From Yersinia similis (GTDB lineage: Bacteria > Pseudomonadota > Gammaproteobacteria > Enterobacterales > Enterobacteriaceae), in contig NZ_CGBP01000011.1 in NCBI RefSeq assembly GCF_001053095.1, forward strand, positions 62,001 through 126,000: a DNA stretch of 64,000 nt, read 5' to 3'. The position numbers and the translations under genes were made by a program. A model generated the notes under the pieces. It saw only the letters and a program-made list of their open reading frames with translations, searched no databases and was not told the DNA's origin. Below are positions 1 through 8,619 of this stretch, one piece after another. The stretch's first letter is position 1. Each line of letters starts with the position of its first letter.

Positions 1-317
1 AAACAAAGCTCTGCCATCATCATTAGCGGTTGAGCGGCGGTAGCAAACATCTGATCAATAATGTGTTCGCGTTCAGACTCTGGTAACTCAGGCATGCAAT
101 AAAGAAGATTAATACGAGCACGACGACGGGCACTTTTAGCAAACTTTCCAGTAAAACGCCCTATGCCGGCTAATAAAGGATCACGGTATTTGGGGGGAAT
201 ATAAGCGAGTGCAGCCATCGCTCCGGCACCTAACCAAACCCCCCAGAAACGCGGATGGAGGAAGGCTTTCTGAAATACCGGAATAAAACCAGCTGCGTCA
301 TTTTTCTCTTTGTGCAT
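1..317 (-). CDS. lpxM: Lipid A secondary acyltransferase LpxM (MsbB), 5' part only
   Basis: The enzyme adds the last secondary acyl chain to Kdo2-lipid A at the inner membrane. Only the first 105 codons are visible; the gene runs off the left edge. The start is ATG at 315-317, and the protein opens [16 protein letters not shown] short hydrophobic stretch follows ([13 protein letters not shown]), which fits the N-terminal membrane anchor of the LpxL/LpxM family. The catalytic HX4D motif would lie outside the window. The order lpxM-mepM-znuA is that of E. coli and favours LpxM over the paralogues LpxL or LpxP, which this fragment alone cannot exclude. Confidence 0.85.
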   Translation of the reverse strand, partial: MHKEKNDAAGFIPVFQKAFLHPRFWGVWLGAGAMAALAYIPPKYRDPLLAGIGRFTGKFAKSARRRARINLLYCMPELPESEREHIIDQMFATAAQPLMMMAELC

Positions 318-510
318 GGGGAAACTCTTAGAATTGGCAGTGGGCTAATCATCATTACAGAAGACACGTTATACAGACACTCTTTTTGGCAACCTTCATC
401 TTTCCAGGCGACAACGTTTAGTTCAGTGTTTGCAGATAACCGCTTCGCAATTAAAGCCCAATAGCAAAAAACTGATATCAGCCATCTACGATGGGCTGAC
501 AGACTGAAAC

Positions 511-543
511 TAAACTGCCAGTGTTCAACTCACTGGCAGTTTA
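511..543 (-). terminator. Perfect 13-bp hairpin between mepM and lpxM
   Basis: The arms 511-523 and 531-543 are perfectly complementary around a 7-nt loop. The hairpin lies directly behind the mepM stop codon and ahead of lpxM, both on the minus strand. It probably ends mepM mRNA; the T-tract is short, so it may only stabilise the 3' end. Confidence 0.6.
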
Positions 544-583
544 GGGATAAACACACCGACAGGCTAACCTGACGGTATCACCG

Positions 584-1900
584 CTAATCCAGTTGTAACT
601 GCGGAATAACTTGCTTAACAATAGCCAGATACTCGCTGCGATCTTTACCACTCAACCCTTCTGAACGTGGCAATTTAGCTGTCAGTGGATTAACCGCTTG
701 CTGGTTCATCCAAAATTCATAATGCAGATGTGGCCCAGTCGAACGGCCGGTATTACCCGACAACGCGATACGGTCACCACGTTTCACTTTCTGTCCGGGC
801 TTAACCAGCAATTTTTTCAAATGCATGTAATGCGTGGTGTATTGACGACCATGGCGGATAACCACATAGTTACCGGCAGCACCACTGAATTTTGAAATTA
901 AGACTTCGCCATCACCCACGGCTAATACCGGTGTCCCGACAGGCATCGCGAAATCCACGCCTTTATGCGGCGCAATACGCCCAGTCACCGGATTTAACCG
1001 ACGAGGGTTAAAATTGGATGAGACACGGAATTGTTTCAGCGTAGGGAAACGTAGGAAACCACGTGCGAGGCCAGAGCCCTGCCGATCATAGAATTTGCCA
1101 TCTTCAGCCCGGATAGCATAATAATCTTTACCTCCAGACCGCATGCGTACCCCAACGAGTTGGCTTTGCTCACTACGGCCATCCAGCATTTCTCGTGACA
1201 TTAATACCGCGAACTGATCGCCTTTACGCAGCTTACTAAAATCTAATTGCCACTGTAGTGCCTTGGTTACTGCTCTAATTTCAGAGCCTGTTAGCCCTGC
1301 TTTTTTCGCACTGGCGACAAAACTACCATCAAGGCGGCCCGTCAGAACACTGTTCTTCCACTCGCCCTTCTGCAGCTCTTTAGTCTCTTTGAAATTGTTA
1401 CCAACACGATTATACGTCCGGGTTTCACGACGCGACACTTCCCAAGTCAGGCTTTGTAAATCACCGGTGTCATTCACTGTCCAGGAGATTTGCTGCCCGA
1501 TCTTCAGATTACGTAAGTCACGATTTTGGTTCGCCAATAAGGAAACATCAGAGATATCAATCCCATACTGGGTAAGAATGCTACTCAACGTATCACCCGT
1601 TGACACAACATACTCATGGACGCCAGTATCATTGGCATCTTTGGCGTCTAATTCATCTTGTGGGATTGTATCGTCAGGCGTTGGCTGATCGATAGGTTCA
1701 CTGGCTTCTGGCAATAAAATGCGGGATTGACTGGTATCTAACACCACACTCTTGGCAACGGGTTCATGCTCTGGGTGATAGATAAAAGGCCGCCAAACAG
1801 CGACGGCCAGTGTCATTACAGTCAACGACCCCAACATGATGCGATGGGGTCGAGGAAGATTGTTATACGCTAAAGTGATAGTTCTGACTATCTGCTGCAC
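584..1900 (-). CDS. mepM: Murein DD-endopeptidase MepM (LysM + M23 peptidase)
   Basis: This periplasmic hydrolase cuts D-Ala-mDAP crosslinks so that new murein can be inserted during growth. The 438 residues match the E. coli length of about 440. A single N-terminal membrane segment (about 21-40) is followed by an acidic linker, a LysM domain (about 95-140) and a C-terminal M23 domain with H312-x3-D316 and H391-L-H393 as zinc/active-site residues. The gene starts 20 bp after the znuA stop codon on the same strand, so the two are probably co-transcribed. E. coli has the same arrangement. Confidence 0.93.
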   Translation of the reverse strand: MQQIVRTITLAYNNLPRPHRIMLGSLTVMTLAVAVWRPFIYHPEHEPVAKSVVLDTSQSRILLPEASEPIDQPTPDDTIPQDELDAKDANDTGVHEYVVSTGDTLSSILTQYGIDISDVSLLANQNRDLRNLKIGQQISWTVNDTGDLQSLTWEVSRRETRTYNRVGNNFKETKELQKGEWKNSVLTGRLDGSFVASAKKAGLTGSEIRAVTKALQWQLDFSKLRKGDQFAVLMSREMLDGRSEQSQLVGVRMRSGGKDYYAIRAEDGKFYDRQGSGLARGFLRFPTLKQFRVSSNFNPRRLNPVTGRIAPHKGVDFAMPVGTPVLAVGDGEVLISKFSGAAGNYVVIRHGRQYTTHYMHLKKLLVKPGQKVKRGDRIALSGNTGRSTGPHLHYEFWMNQQAVNPLTAKLPRSEGLSGKDRSEYLAIVKQVIPQLQLD

Positions 1901-1920
1901 TTATGAGTATCCTTTTAATC

Positions 1921-2877
1921 TTACTTCAGGCAGCTCACGTATTGGTTCGACAACTGAGACAAAAAGTTCACATAGCTGTCCTTGTCCAATACTATACCGC
2001 TCCCCAAAGGATCCAGTGTGCCAGAACGCACGTTAGTTCCTTTGGCAACAGCATTAATGACCGCTGGCCTGAATTGTGGTTCAGCAAAAACGCATACCGC
2101 CTTATGCTCAACCAACTGTGTTCGAATTTGATGTAAACGCTGCGCACCAGGTTGTATTTCAGGATTGACTGTAAAATGCCCTAATGGGCTCAAGCCAAAG
2201 TGATTTTCAAAGTAGCCAAAGGCGTCATGAAAAACAAAATATCCCTTACCTTGGGCAGGCTTAAGCATAGTAACAATATTTTTTTCATTTTGCGCTAGTT
2301 GATCCTCGAATCGACGCAGGTTCGCATCTAGTTTGTCCTTATTTTGTGGCGTAAGTTCCAATAATCTGTCGTGTATAGCGATTGCCGCCTGTTTAGCAAT
2401 GGCCGGTGACAACCAAATATGCATATTATATTCACCATGATGGTGGCCATCAGTCGGATTATCTTTAGTATGATCATGATGATGACCACTTTCGCCTTCA
2501 TCAGCCTCATCGTGTTCATCACCCTTCATCAATAATGGTGTAACAGAGGGTAACTGTGATAAAGCGATCTGTTTATTTTCAGCTAGTTGCGTTAATGGTT
2601 TCGATAGAAATGCTTCCATTTCCGGCCCGACCCAAATAACCAATTCGGCGCTACGTAACCGCTGGACATCCGATGGACGAAGCGCATAATCGTGGGGAGA
2701 TGCACCATCAGGTAATAAAACCTCGGTTGGCAGCACTCCATCCGCAATAGCGGCGGCAATAAAACCTAGCGGGCGTATTGATGTAACAACGGCCGCGGAA
2801 GCCAGATTAAAGGGATTTGCCAGTAAAAGTGCGCTGGCTAGCATTGCCTGTTTTAGCCATTTATTTTTATGTAACAT
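1921..2877 (-). CDS. znuA: Zinc ABC transporter, periplasmic binding protein ZnuA
   Basis: ZnuA captures Zn2+ in the periplasm and hands it to the ZnuB/ZnuC importer. A signal peptide occupies about residues 1-28. Zinc ligands are visible at H62 (SPHDY), H153 (NMHIW) and in the later HDAFGYF segment. Between them, residues 120-150 form the acidic, histidine-rich loop typical of ZnuA, with HHHDH and HHH clusters. The gene is divergent from znuC, and a Zur-type operator sits in the shared 72-bp spacer. Length (318 aa) and context are normal for the family. Confidence 0.95.
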   Translation of the reverse strand: MLHKNKWLKQAMLASALLLANPFNLASAAVVTSIRPLGFIAAAIADGVLPTEVLLPDGASPHDYALRPSDVQRLRSAELVIWVGPEMEAFLSKPLTQLAENKQIALSQLPSVTPLLMKGDEHDEADEGESGHHHDHTKDNPTDGHHHGEYNMHIWLSPAIAKQAAIAIHDRLLELTPQNKDKLDANLRRFEDQLAQNEKNIVTMLKPAQGKGYFVFHDAFGYFENHFGLSPLGHFTVNPEIQPGAQRLHQIRTQLVEHKAVCVFAEPQFRPAVINAVAKGTNVRSGTLDPLGSGIVLDKDSYVNFLSQLSNQYVSCLK

Positions 2878-2908
2878 AATACGAATTCTCGACGTTTTGA
2901 TGGATAAA

Positions 2909-2929
2909 GCGTAATATTATAACATTCAC
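2909..2929. promoter_or_regulatory. Zur box in the znuA/znuC divergent spacer
   Basis: The AT-rich dyad around 2911-2927 reads GAATGTTATAATATTAC on the minus strand. It closely resembles the enterobacterial Zur operator, whose core is TGTTATAATATAACA. It is the only such dyad in the 72-bp spacer and is placed to repress both directions when zinc is plentiful. Confidence 0.75.
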
Positions 2930-2949
2930 TCAATTCTGCAAATATAATC

Positions 2950-3711
2950 ATGATGCCCATATTGGTAACGCTTAATAAAATATCCGTCACTTTTGGCTCT
3001 CGCCGGGTACTGAACGATATTTCCCTTTCTTTGCGCTCCGGGAAAATCCTTACGCTACTTGGGCCAAATGGCGCAGGAAAATCCACACTGGTACGGGTGG
3101 TCCTTGGCCTCATTCCCCCAAGTAGTGGTTCTCTGGTTCGTGAGCCAGGCTTACGCATCGGTTATGTTCCGCAAAAATTGCATTTAGATGCCACATTACC
3201 CCTAACTGTCAGCCGCTTTATGCGGCTAAAGCCGGGGGTGAAAAAAGCCGATATTCTACCCGCACTTACACGGGTGCATGCCGCTCATTTGCTGGATCAA
3301 CCGATGCAAAAGCTTTCGGGAGGGGAGAATCAGCGTGTGCTGCTGGCCAGAGCATTACTGAACCGGCCACAGTTATTGGTATTGGATGAACCTACGCAAG
3401 GGGTCGATGTCAATGGCCAGTTAGCGCTATATGATTTAATCGAACAACTACGAAAAGAGTTAGGTTGTGCCGTGTTAATGGTTTCCCATGATTTGCATTT
3501 GGTGATGGCCAAAACTGATGAAGTATTGTGCCTTAATCAACATATCTGTTGTTCCGGCGCTCCAGAAGTGATTTCAACCCACCCTGAGTTTATTGCCATG
3601 TTTGGTAATCGTGGCGCTGAACAGTTAGCCGTCTATCGTCATAATCATAATCATCGTCACGACTTGCATGGGAAAATCATTTTGAGAAACAGCGGGAGCC
3701 GTGGTGCATGA
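2950..3711 (+). CDS. znuC: Zinc ABC transporter ATP-binding protein ZnuC
   Basis: ZnuC is the ATPase that powers ZnuB-mediated zinc import. The protein has Walker [10 protein letters not shown] at residues 38-46, the signature LSGGENQR, Walker [10 protein letters not shown] and the switch histidine in VSHDLH. The C-terminus is histidine-rich (HNHNHRHD), as in E. coli ZnuC. Two adjacent ATG codons open the frame and the first is used here; the second is equally possible. The gene overlaps znuB by 4 bases (ATGA), which implies translational coupling. Zur control is expected from the upstream operator. Confidence 0.95.
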   Translation: MMPILVTLNKISVTFGSRRVLNDISLSLRSGKILTLLGPNGAGKSTLVRVVLGLIPPSSGSLVREPGLRIGYVPQKLHLDATLPLTVSRFMRLKPGVKKADILPALTRVHAAHLLDQPMQKLSGGENQRVLLARALLNRPQLLVLDEPTQGVDVNGQLALYDLIEQLRKELGCAVLMVSHDLHLVMAKTDEVLCLNQHICCSGAPEVISTHPEFIAMFGNRGAEQLAVYRHNHNHRHDLHGKIILRNSGSRGA

Positions 3712-4493
3712 TTGAATTACTGTTACCCGGTTGGTTGGCTGGCGTATTACTGGCAACAGCCGCTGGCCCATTGGGGTCTTTTGTCGTTTGGCGTCGCATG
3801 TCCTATTTTGGTGATACATTAGCCCATGCATCATTGCTCGGTGTTGCATTTGGTTTGCTGCTGAATATTAATCCGTTTTATGCTGTCATCGCGATGACAA
3901 TGGTATTGGCTTTGATTCTGGTTTGGCTTGAGCGTCGCCCACAGCTGGCGGTTGATACCCTACTGGGTATTATGGCTCACAGCGCATTATCTCTGGGCCT
4001 GGTGGTGGTAAGTTTGATGTCAAATGTGCGGGTTGATTTGATGGCCTACTTGTTTGGCGACCTGCTTTCAGTGACGCTGAGTGATATCTGGCTTATTGTA
4101 GCCGGTGTGGTGGTGGTATTAGCGGTTTTGTTCTGGCAATGGCGGGCGCTGCTTTCTATGACCATCAGCCCAGAACTCGCTCATGTTGATGGCGTTAACT
4201 TAGAGCGGGTACGGATGTTACTGATGCTGGTTACCGCACTGACGATAGGGTTATCAATGAAGTTCGTAGGTGCATTAATTATCACCTCACTGTTGATCAT
4301 CCCGGCTGCAGCAGCCCGTCGCTTTGCCCGTACACCTGAGCAAATGGCCGGAATTGCCGTAGGGATTGGTATCCTTGCTGTTACCGGGGGGCTAACATTC
4401 TCCGCCTTCTACGACACGCCAGCGGGGCCTTCCGTTGTGCTCTGTGCTGCCGCCATGTTTGTACTAAGCCTGTCGCAAAAAGCACGAGGATAA
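3708..4493 (+). CDS. znuB: Zinc ABC transporter permease ZnuB
   Basis: ZnuB is the inner-membrane channel of the high-affinity zinc importer. The 261-aa protein is hydrophobic throughout, with about eight predicted membrane segments, and carries the ABC-3 family features seen in E. coli ZnuB, including the conserved FGDLLS segment near the middle. The start codon overlaps the znuC stop. A strong hairpin follows the stop codon. Confidence 0.94.
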   Translation: MIELLLPGWLAGVLLATAAGPLGSFVVWRRMSYFGDTLAHASLLGVAFGLLLNINPFYAVIAMTMVLALILVWLERRPQLAVDTLLGIMAHSALSLGLVVVSLMSNVRVDLMAYLFGDLLSVTLSDIWLIVAGVVVVLAVLFWQWRALLSMTISPELAHVDGVNLERVRMLLMLVTALTIGLSMKFVGALIITSLLIIPAAAARRFARTPEQMAGIAVGIGILAVTGGLTFSAFYDTPAGPSVVLCAAAMFVLSLSQKARG

Positions 4494-4501
4494 TCACTCC
4501 A

Positions 4502-4535
4502 CTCTATGGGGTTTATGCGCCTAAACCCCATAGAG
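4502..4535. terminator. Bidirectional terminator between znuB and ruvB
   Basis: A perfect 14-bp stem (4502-4515 with 4522-4535) encloses a 6-nt loop. It lies between the convergent genes znuB (+) and ruvB (-), so it probably serves both. Confidence 0.8.
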
Positions 4536-4544
4536 CAAAATGTA

Positions 4545-5549
4545 TTATTCTTCCCGAGTAATACCAAAATGTTTATACGCGTGATTTGTGGCAATTCGCC
4601 CACGAGGAGTACGCTGAATAAAGCCTTGTTGAATCAGATACGGTTCCAGAACATCTTCTATGGTTTCCCGTTCTTCACCAATCGCTGCCGCCAGATTATC
4701 CAGCCCTACCGGCCCGCCCATAAATTTATCGATAACAGCTAACAATAATTTACGGTCCATAAAGTCGAACCCTTCAGCATCGACATTAAGCATATCCAGC
4801 GCTTTCATTGCGACCTCACCGTTAATGGCACCGTCGGCTCTGACTTCGGCAAAATCACGTACACGGCGCAATAGACGGTTGGTAATACGCGGAGTCCCTC
4901 TTGAGCGACGTGCCAACTGGTGTGCCCCTTCCTGCGTGAGCTCCAACCCCAAACACTTAGCACTACGCGAGACAATATGCTCCAAATCTGCCACCTGATA
5001 AAACTCCAGCCGCTGCACGATACCAAACCGATCACGCAAAGGTGATGTCAGTGAACCCGCTCGGGTAGTCGCACCAATCAGGGTAAACGGCGGTAAATCA
5101 AGTTTGATTGAGCGAGCAGCAGGACCTTCGCCAATCATGATGTCCAGTTGATAATCCTCCATTGCCGGGTAGAGAATCTCTTCTACTACTGGTGACAAAC
5201 GGTGGATCTCATCAATAAATAGCACATCATGCGGCTCCAGATTGGTCAACATGGCGGCCAAATCACCGGCCTTTTCCAGTACCGGACCGGAGGTCGTACG
5301 CAGATTGACTCCCATCTCGTTGGCAATAATGTTCGCCAACGTGGTTTTACCCAAACCCGGAGGGCCAAATATCAGCACGTGATCGAGTGCATCACCGCGT
5401 TGTTTTGCTGCCTGAATGAAGATTTCCATCTGTTCACGAACATGAGGTTGCCCAACATATTCAGTCAGTAGCTTAGGGCGGATCGCTCGGTCAATGCTCT
5501 CTTCATCATTGATAACTGCGGCCGATATTAGACGGTCTGCTTCAATCAT
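4545..5549 (-). CDS. ruvB: Holliday junction branch-migration helicase RuvB
   Basis: RuvB is the hexameric AAA+ motor that, with RuvA, drives branch migration of Holliday junctions in recombination repair. Walker A is GPPGLGKT at 62-69, Walker B is LFIDEIHRL, and the C-terminal winged-helix region ends [17 protein letters not shown]. The length of 334 aa is standard. In E. coli ruvA and ruvB are nearly adjacent; here 160 bp with an ERIC-like repeat separates them. The genes can still be co-transcribed from the SOS-regulated ruvA promoter. Confidence 0.96.
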   Translation of the reverse strand: MIEADRLISAAVINDEESIDRAIRPKLLTEYVGQPHVREQMEIFIQAAKQRGDALDHVLIFGPPGLGKTTLANIIANEMGVNLRTTSGPVLEKAGDLAAMLTNLEPHDVLFIDEIHRLSPVVEEILYPAMEDYQLDIMIGEGPAARSIKLDLPPFTLIGATTRAGSLTSPLRDRFGIVQRLEFYQVADLEHIVSRSAKCLGLELTQEGAHQLARRSRGTPRITNRLLRRVRDFAEVRADGAINGEVAMKALDMLNVDAEGFDFMDRKLLLAVIDKFMGGPVGLDNLAAAIGEERETIEDVLEPYLIQQGFIQRTPRGRIATNHAYKHFGITREE

Positions 5550-5566
5550 CCCTTACCCCTTCATAC

Positions 5567-5683
5567 CCTTTGAATTTGAAGCCGCAGAGGCTAACTACGC
5601 CCCTCACCCGAATCACTAATTGGTTTAAATTCATCGGGATTTGTTTACCTGCTCTACAGAGTCAATAACTTTGGGTATATAAC
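5567..5683. repeat. ERIC-like repeat between ruvA and ruvB
   Basis: The block carries the ERIC-type core (CACCCGAATCACT ... ATTCATCGGGATTTGTTTGC-like) and the outer end TTTGGGTATATA. It lies inside the ruvAB transcription unit. Confidence 0.6.
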
Positions 5684-5709
5684 ACAATTAACTCTATTAA
5701 TAGGCAGCG

Positions 5710-6324
5710 CTATAACGCCGCGCGGAGAGCATCACGGATCAGTGTTTCACAATCGGCACCCGGCTTGGCAATTTTACTCACTAAACGGCTGGCCTCTTGT
5801 GGTTTATAACCCAGCGCGACCAGTGCAGAGGCGGCTTCCGCTTCGATATCAGCATCCGAGGTTTGTAACGAAGCCGCTGGTAACGAGATATCACCGGTAT
5901 TATTAAACAGATCGCCGTTAAGGCCTTTAAAGCGATCTTTCATTTCGACCACTAACCGCTCGGCGGTCTTTTTACCGACACCGGGCAATTTTACTAACGT
6001 CGTAATGTCTTCACGTTCGACTGCGCCAACAAATTGCTGTGCAGACATCCCGGAGAGAATGGCTAAAGCCAGTTTTGGCCCGACGCCGTTAACTTTGATC
6101 AATTCACGGAACAGCGCCCGCTCTTGCTTATCATTAAAACCATAAAGTAACTGTGCATCTTCGCGTACCACAAACTGGGTGAAGATAATGGCTTCCTGCC
6201 CCAGCTCGGGTAACTCATAAAAACAGGTCATCGGCAATTGGACTTCATAGCCAACACCATTTGTTTCCAGCAGCACCAGTGGTGGCTGTTTTTCCAGAAT
6301 AATACCTCTGAGACGGCCTATCAC
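5710..6324 (-). CDS. ruvA: Holliday junction DNA-binding protein RuvA
   Basis: RuvA binds four-way junctions as a tetramer and loads RuvB. The chosen start is GTG at 6322-6324, preceded by AAGGAGAG at good distance. It gives a 204-aa protein beginning [15 protein letters not shown], the standard RuvA N-terminus. The frame stays open upstream to an ATG, but that adds 22 residues with no family counterpart. The OB-fold domain, the HhH motifs ([13 protein letters not shown] and [12 protein letters not shown]) and the C-terminal RuvB-binding domain are all recognisable. An ERIC-like repeat lies just upstream and one just downstream. Confidence 0.95.
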   Translation of the reverse strand: MIGRLRGIILEKQPPLVLLETNGVGYEVQLPMTCFYELPELGQEAIIFTQFVVREDAQLLYGFNDKQERALFRELIKVNGVGPKLALAILSGMSAQQFVGAVEREDITTLVKLPGVGKKTAERLVVEMKDRFKGLNGDLFNNTGDISLPAASLQTSDADIEAEAASALVALGYKPQEASRLVSKIAKPGADCETLIRDALRAAL

Positions 6325-6357
6325 GTTGATTCTCTCCTTGCCCACAATCCCCTTCGG

Positions 6358-6515
6358 AGTTGGCGCTAAAGCGTGGTTAGCTGCATTCATTCACCCGAAT
6401 CACTTACTGGTCGTTGACCTTAAAATATACTGGTCATTTGACCTTAACATAAAGAGATTCATCGGGATTTGTTTGCTGCCTACCGACCCGCAACGCCAAT
6501 TATTTTGGGGATAAA
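6358..6515. repeat. ERIC-like repeat with an internal insertion, upstream of ruvA
   Basis: ERIC core halves (CACCCGAATCACTTACT and ATTCATCGGGATTTGTTTGC) are separated by an extra stretch containing two copies of a 19-20-bp direct repeat (6405-6423 and 6428-6447, TACTGGTC..TTGACCTTAA). The repeat forms most of the ruvA leader. Confidence 0.65.
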
Positions 6516-6564
6516 CATTAAGTTCAGCATTGTGTTTATCACTCAAACAGCGCTGTTTATAGCA

Positions 6565-6592
6565 TAAAAAAGGCTGGATGGATATCCAGCCT
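6565..6592 (-). promoter_or_regulatory. LexA (SOS) box of ruvA, doubling as a terminator-like hairpin after ruvC
   Basis: On the minus strand the 16-mer at 6589-6574 reads CTGGATATCCATCCAG. This is CTG-N10-CAG, very close to the E. coli ruvA SOS box as remembered. Flanking bases extend it to a 9-bp stem (6571-6579 with 6584-6592), followed by six T on the minus strand. It can therefore also act as an intrinsic terminator for ruvC. A TATAAA-like -10 lies 17-18 bp beyond it, so the operator overlaps the presumed -35. Confidence 0.75.
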
Positions 6593-6629
6593 GTAATAAC
6601 AGTTAACCTGTTCGCATAAACCTGATCGG

Positions 6630-7151
6630 TCAGCGTATCCTGCCACGTGATAATGTCATTTGAGCATTACCCAAACGCAACGTATTTTGGCTCAAATGAC
6701 AATGTGTAATGGCGATAGCTAATGCATCCGCAGCATCCGCTTGTGGGTTCGCTGGTAATTTAAGCAGGGAGCGTACCATGTGCTGGACCTGGCTTTTTTC
6801 TGCCGCCCCTGTTCCTACAACCGTTTGTTTTACCTGACGTGCGGCATATTCAGAAACAGTTAAATTGAGATTTACTGCCGCTACAATGGCCGCGCCACGC
6901 GCTTGCCCCAGTTTTAATGCCGAGTCCGGATTTTTTGCCATAAAGACTTGTTCGATAGCAAAAAAATCTGGCTGAAACTGCGTAATGATTTCGGTCACAC
7001 CTGCGTAAATCAACTTCAAGCGAGTAGGCATATCGTCAACCACAGTGCGGATACAACCACTGCCCAGATACGTAAGTTGACGACCTTGCTGGCGGATAAC
7101 ACCATAGCCGGTAACACGAGAACCGGGGTCGATACCTAATACGATCGCCAT
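6630..7151 (-). CDS. ruvC: Crossover junction endodeoxyribonuclease RuvC
   Basis: RuvC is the resolvase that cuts Holliday junctions symmetrically. The acidic catalytic residues of the RNase H-like fold are all present: D8 (GIDPG), E67 (AIEQ), D139 and D142 (ADAADAL). The length of 173 aa is standard. The E. coli gene yebB, which lies between ruvC and ruvA there, is missing. The hairpin/LexA box follows the stop, so ruvC is probably not co-transcribed with ruvAB. Confidence 0.95.
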   Translation of the reverse strand: MAIVLGIDPGSRVTGYGVIRQQGRQLTYLGSGCIRTVVDDMPTRLKLIYAGVTEIITQFQPDFFAIEQVFMAKNPDSALKLGQARGAAIVAAVNLNLTVSEYAARQVKQTVVGTGAAEKSQVQHMVRSLLKLPANPQADAADALAIAITHCHLSQNTLRLGNAQMTLSRGRIR

Positions 7152-7228
7152 ACTCGTTTATTTACCTTATTCGCTACCTGATTGAGCAGCGATATTGATG
7201 ATAAAAAGCACCGCACCCGATATTCTCA

Positions 7229-7330
7229 CTATACTTCAAGTTACATGTGCGTTGGCTACGTTCGTTACTCGGCCCGTCCATGGAGGCCGCTGCAAGCAGC
7301 GGTCCTGTAACTCGAATTATTTAGAGTATA
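7229..7330. repeat. ERIC-like repeat with altered core, between yebC and ruvC
   Basis: Both outer ends of a Yersinia-type ERIC are present (TATACTTCAAGTTACATGTGCGTTGGCTACGT split over 7231-7262, and CTCGAATTATTTAGAGTATA at 7311-7330). The central AAGTAAGTGACTGGG-type core is replaced by a different GC-rich palindrome (GACCGCTGCTTGCAGCGG-like at 7286-7304). Confidence 0.55.
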
Positions 7331-7375
7331 AACAAGTGTGGTGCCTATATTCTGCAAATTGCGATGCGATGGCGC

Positions 7376-8119
7376 TTACAGGGTTGCTGCCACTTCATCA
7401 GAGATTTCACCATTATGGTAAACCTCTTGCACGTCATCAGAATCTTCCAGCATATCAATCAACCGCAGCAGTTTGGGGGCAGTTTCAGCATCCAATTCCG
7501 CTTTGGTTGATGGGATTAATGACACTTCTGCACCTTCAGCAACCAAACCGGTAGCATCCAACGCATCTTTCACCGTGCCCAGAGATTCCCATGCAGTAAA
7601 CACATCGATCGCACCATCATCGTAAACCACGATATCATCCGCACCCGCTTCTAACGCTGCATCCATCACCGTATCTTCTTCCAAACCCGGCGCATAAGAA
7701 ATAACGCCTTTTTTGGTAAACAGATAAGAAACAGAACCATCTGTGCCCAGATTCCCCCCTGTTTTGGTGAATGCATGGCGAACTTCAGATACAGTACGGT
7801 TACGATTGTCACTCAGGCATTCAACCATTACGGCTGTGCCACCTGGGCCATAACCTTCGTAGATGATGGTTTCCATGTTGTTATCTTCATCACCACCAAC
7901 ACCACGAGCAATGGCCCGGTTTAGGGTGTCGCGTGTCATATTGTTTGACAACGCTTTATCGATAGCCGCACGGAGACGCGGGTTAGCACCGGGATCACCA
8001 CCACCCAAACGGGCTGCTGTGACTAGCTCACGAATGATTTTAGTGAAAATCTTACCGCGTTTGGCATCCTGTGCCGCTTTGCGGTGTTTTGTGTTGGCCC
8101 ATTTACTATGACCTGCCAT
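7376..8119 (-). CDS. yebC: YebC/PmpR-family protein
   Basis: Members of this family (TACO1/YebC) help ribosomes through proline-rich stretches and are also annotated as transcriptional regulators. The ATG at 8117-8119 is chosen because it gives the family N-terminus [14 protein letters not shown] and has GGAG upstream. The open frame has four extra codons before it. The 247-aa length, the three-domain layout and the motif RAIARGVGG are typical. It precedes ruvC on the same strand, as in E. coli. Confidence 0.93.
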   Translation of the reverse strand: MAGHSKWANTKHRKAAQDAKRGKIFTKIIRELVTAARLGGGDPGANPRLRAAIDKALSNNMTRDTLNRAIARGVGGDEDNNMETIIYEGYGPGGTAVMVECLSDNRNRTVSEVRHAFTKTGGNLGTDGSVSYLFTKKGVISYAPGLEEDTVMDAALEAGADDIVVYDDGAIDVFTAWESLGTVKDALDATGLVAEGAEVSLIPSTKAELDAETAPKLLRLIDMLEDSDDVQEVYHNGEISDEVAATL

Positions 8120-8175
8120 AAGAATCTCCAAAATAGCCTAATGATACCCTCACATCTGACGTTACAGCGTTGGGT

Positions 8176-8619
8176 CTAGACGGAATAAAGAACATACTCT
8201 TCAATCGCTTGTTGATTACTCCAGGACTTGGTCAATACAGCAGCATCTGCCGCATCCAACCACTGGTAGGCGAGATGCTCAGTAATCACGATATCCCGCT
8301 CCTCCGGCAACGCCAAACAGAACCAATGTTCTTTGTTACGCGTAATTCCCGGAGCATAGCGACGGCGCAAATGCGCAAAGAGTTCAAACTCCACACAGCG
8401 CTGACAGTCGAGCAACACCAGATTTTCACCCAGAATGTCAATGCCGACCTCTTCCTTTACTTCGCGCTGTGCGGTTTGCAACGGAGCCTCCCCCTCTTCC
8501 AGACTGCCGGTCACCGACTGCCAAAAATCAGGATCATCGCGCCGTTGCAACATCAACACTCGCCCGCTGGAGTTGGCATAGATGACGACCAGAACCGACT
8601 CGGGGCGTTTATAATTCAT
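8176..8619 (-). CDS. nudB: Dihydroneopterin triphosphate diphosphatase NudB (Nudix)
   Basis: NudB removes pyrophosphate from dihydroneopterin triphosphate in folate synthesis and also acts on dATP. The Nudix box GX5EX7REVKEEVGI lies at about residues 38-60, beginning GSLEEGEAP. The 147-aa length fits. The ATG overlaps the last base of the aspS stop codon (TAATG), so translation is coupled to aspS. The synteny is the same as in E. coli. Confidence 0.93.
   Translation of the reverse strand: MNYKRPESVLVVIYANSSGRVLMLQRRDDPDFWQSVTGSLEEGEAPLQTAQREVKEEVGIDILGENLVLLDCQRCVEFELFAHLRRRYAPGITRNKEHWFCLALPEERDIVITEHLAYQWLDAADAAVLTKSWSNQQAIEEYVLYSV

Noticed and set aside
255-464. Plus-strand open frame of 69 codons over the lpxM start
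   Set aside because: It is antisense to lpxM and its promoter region and has no family features; composition fits a shadow frame.
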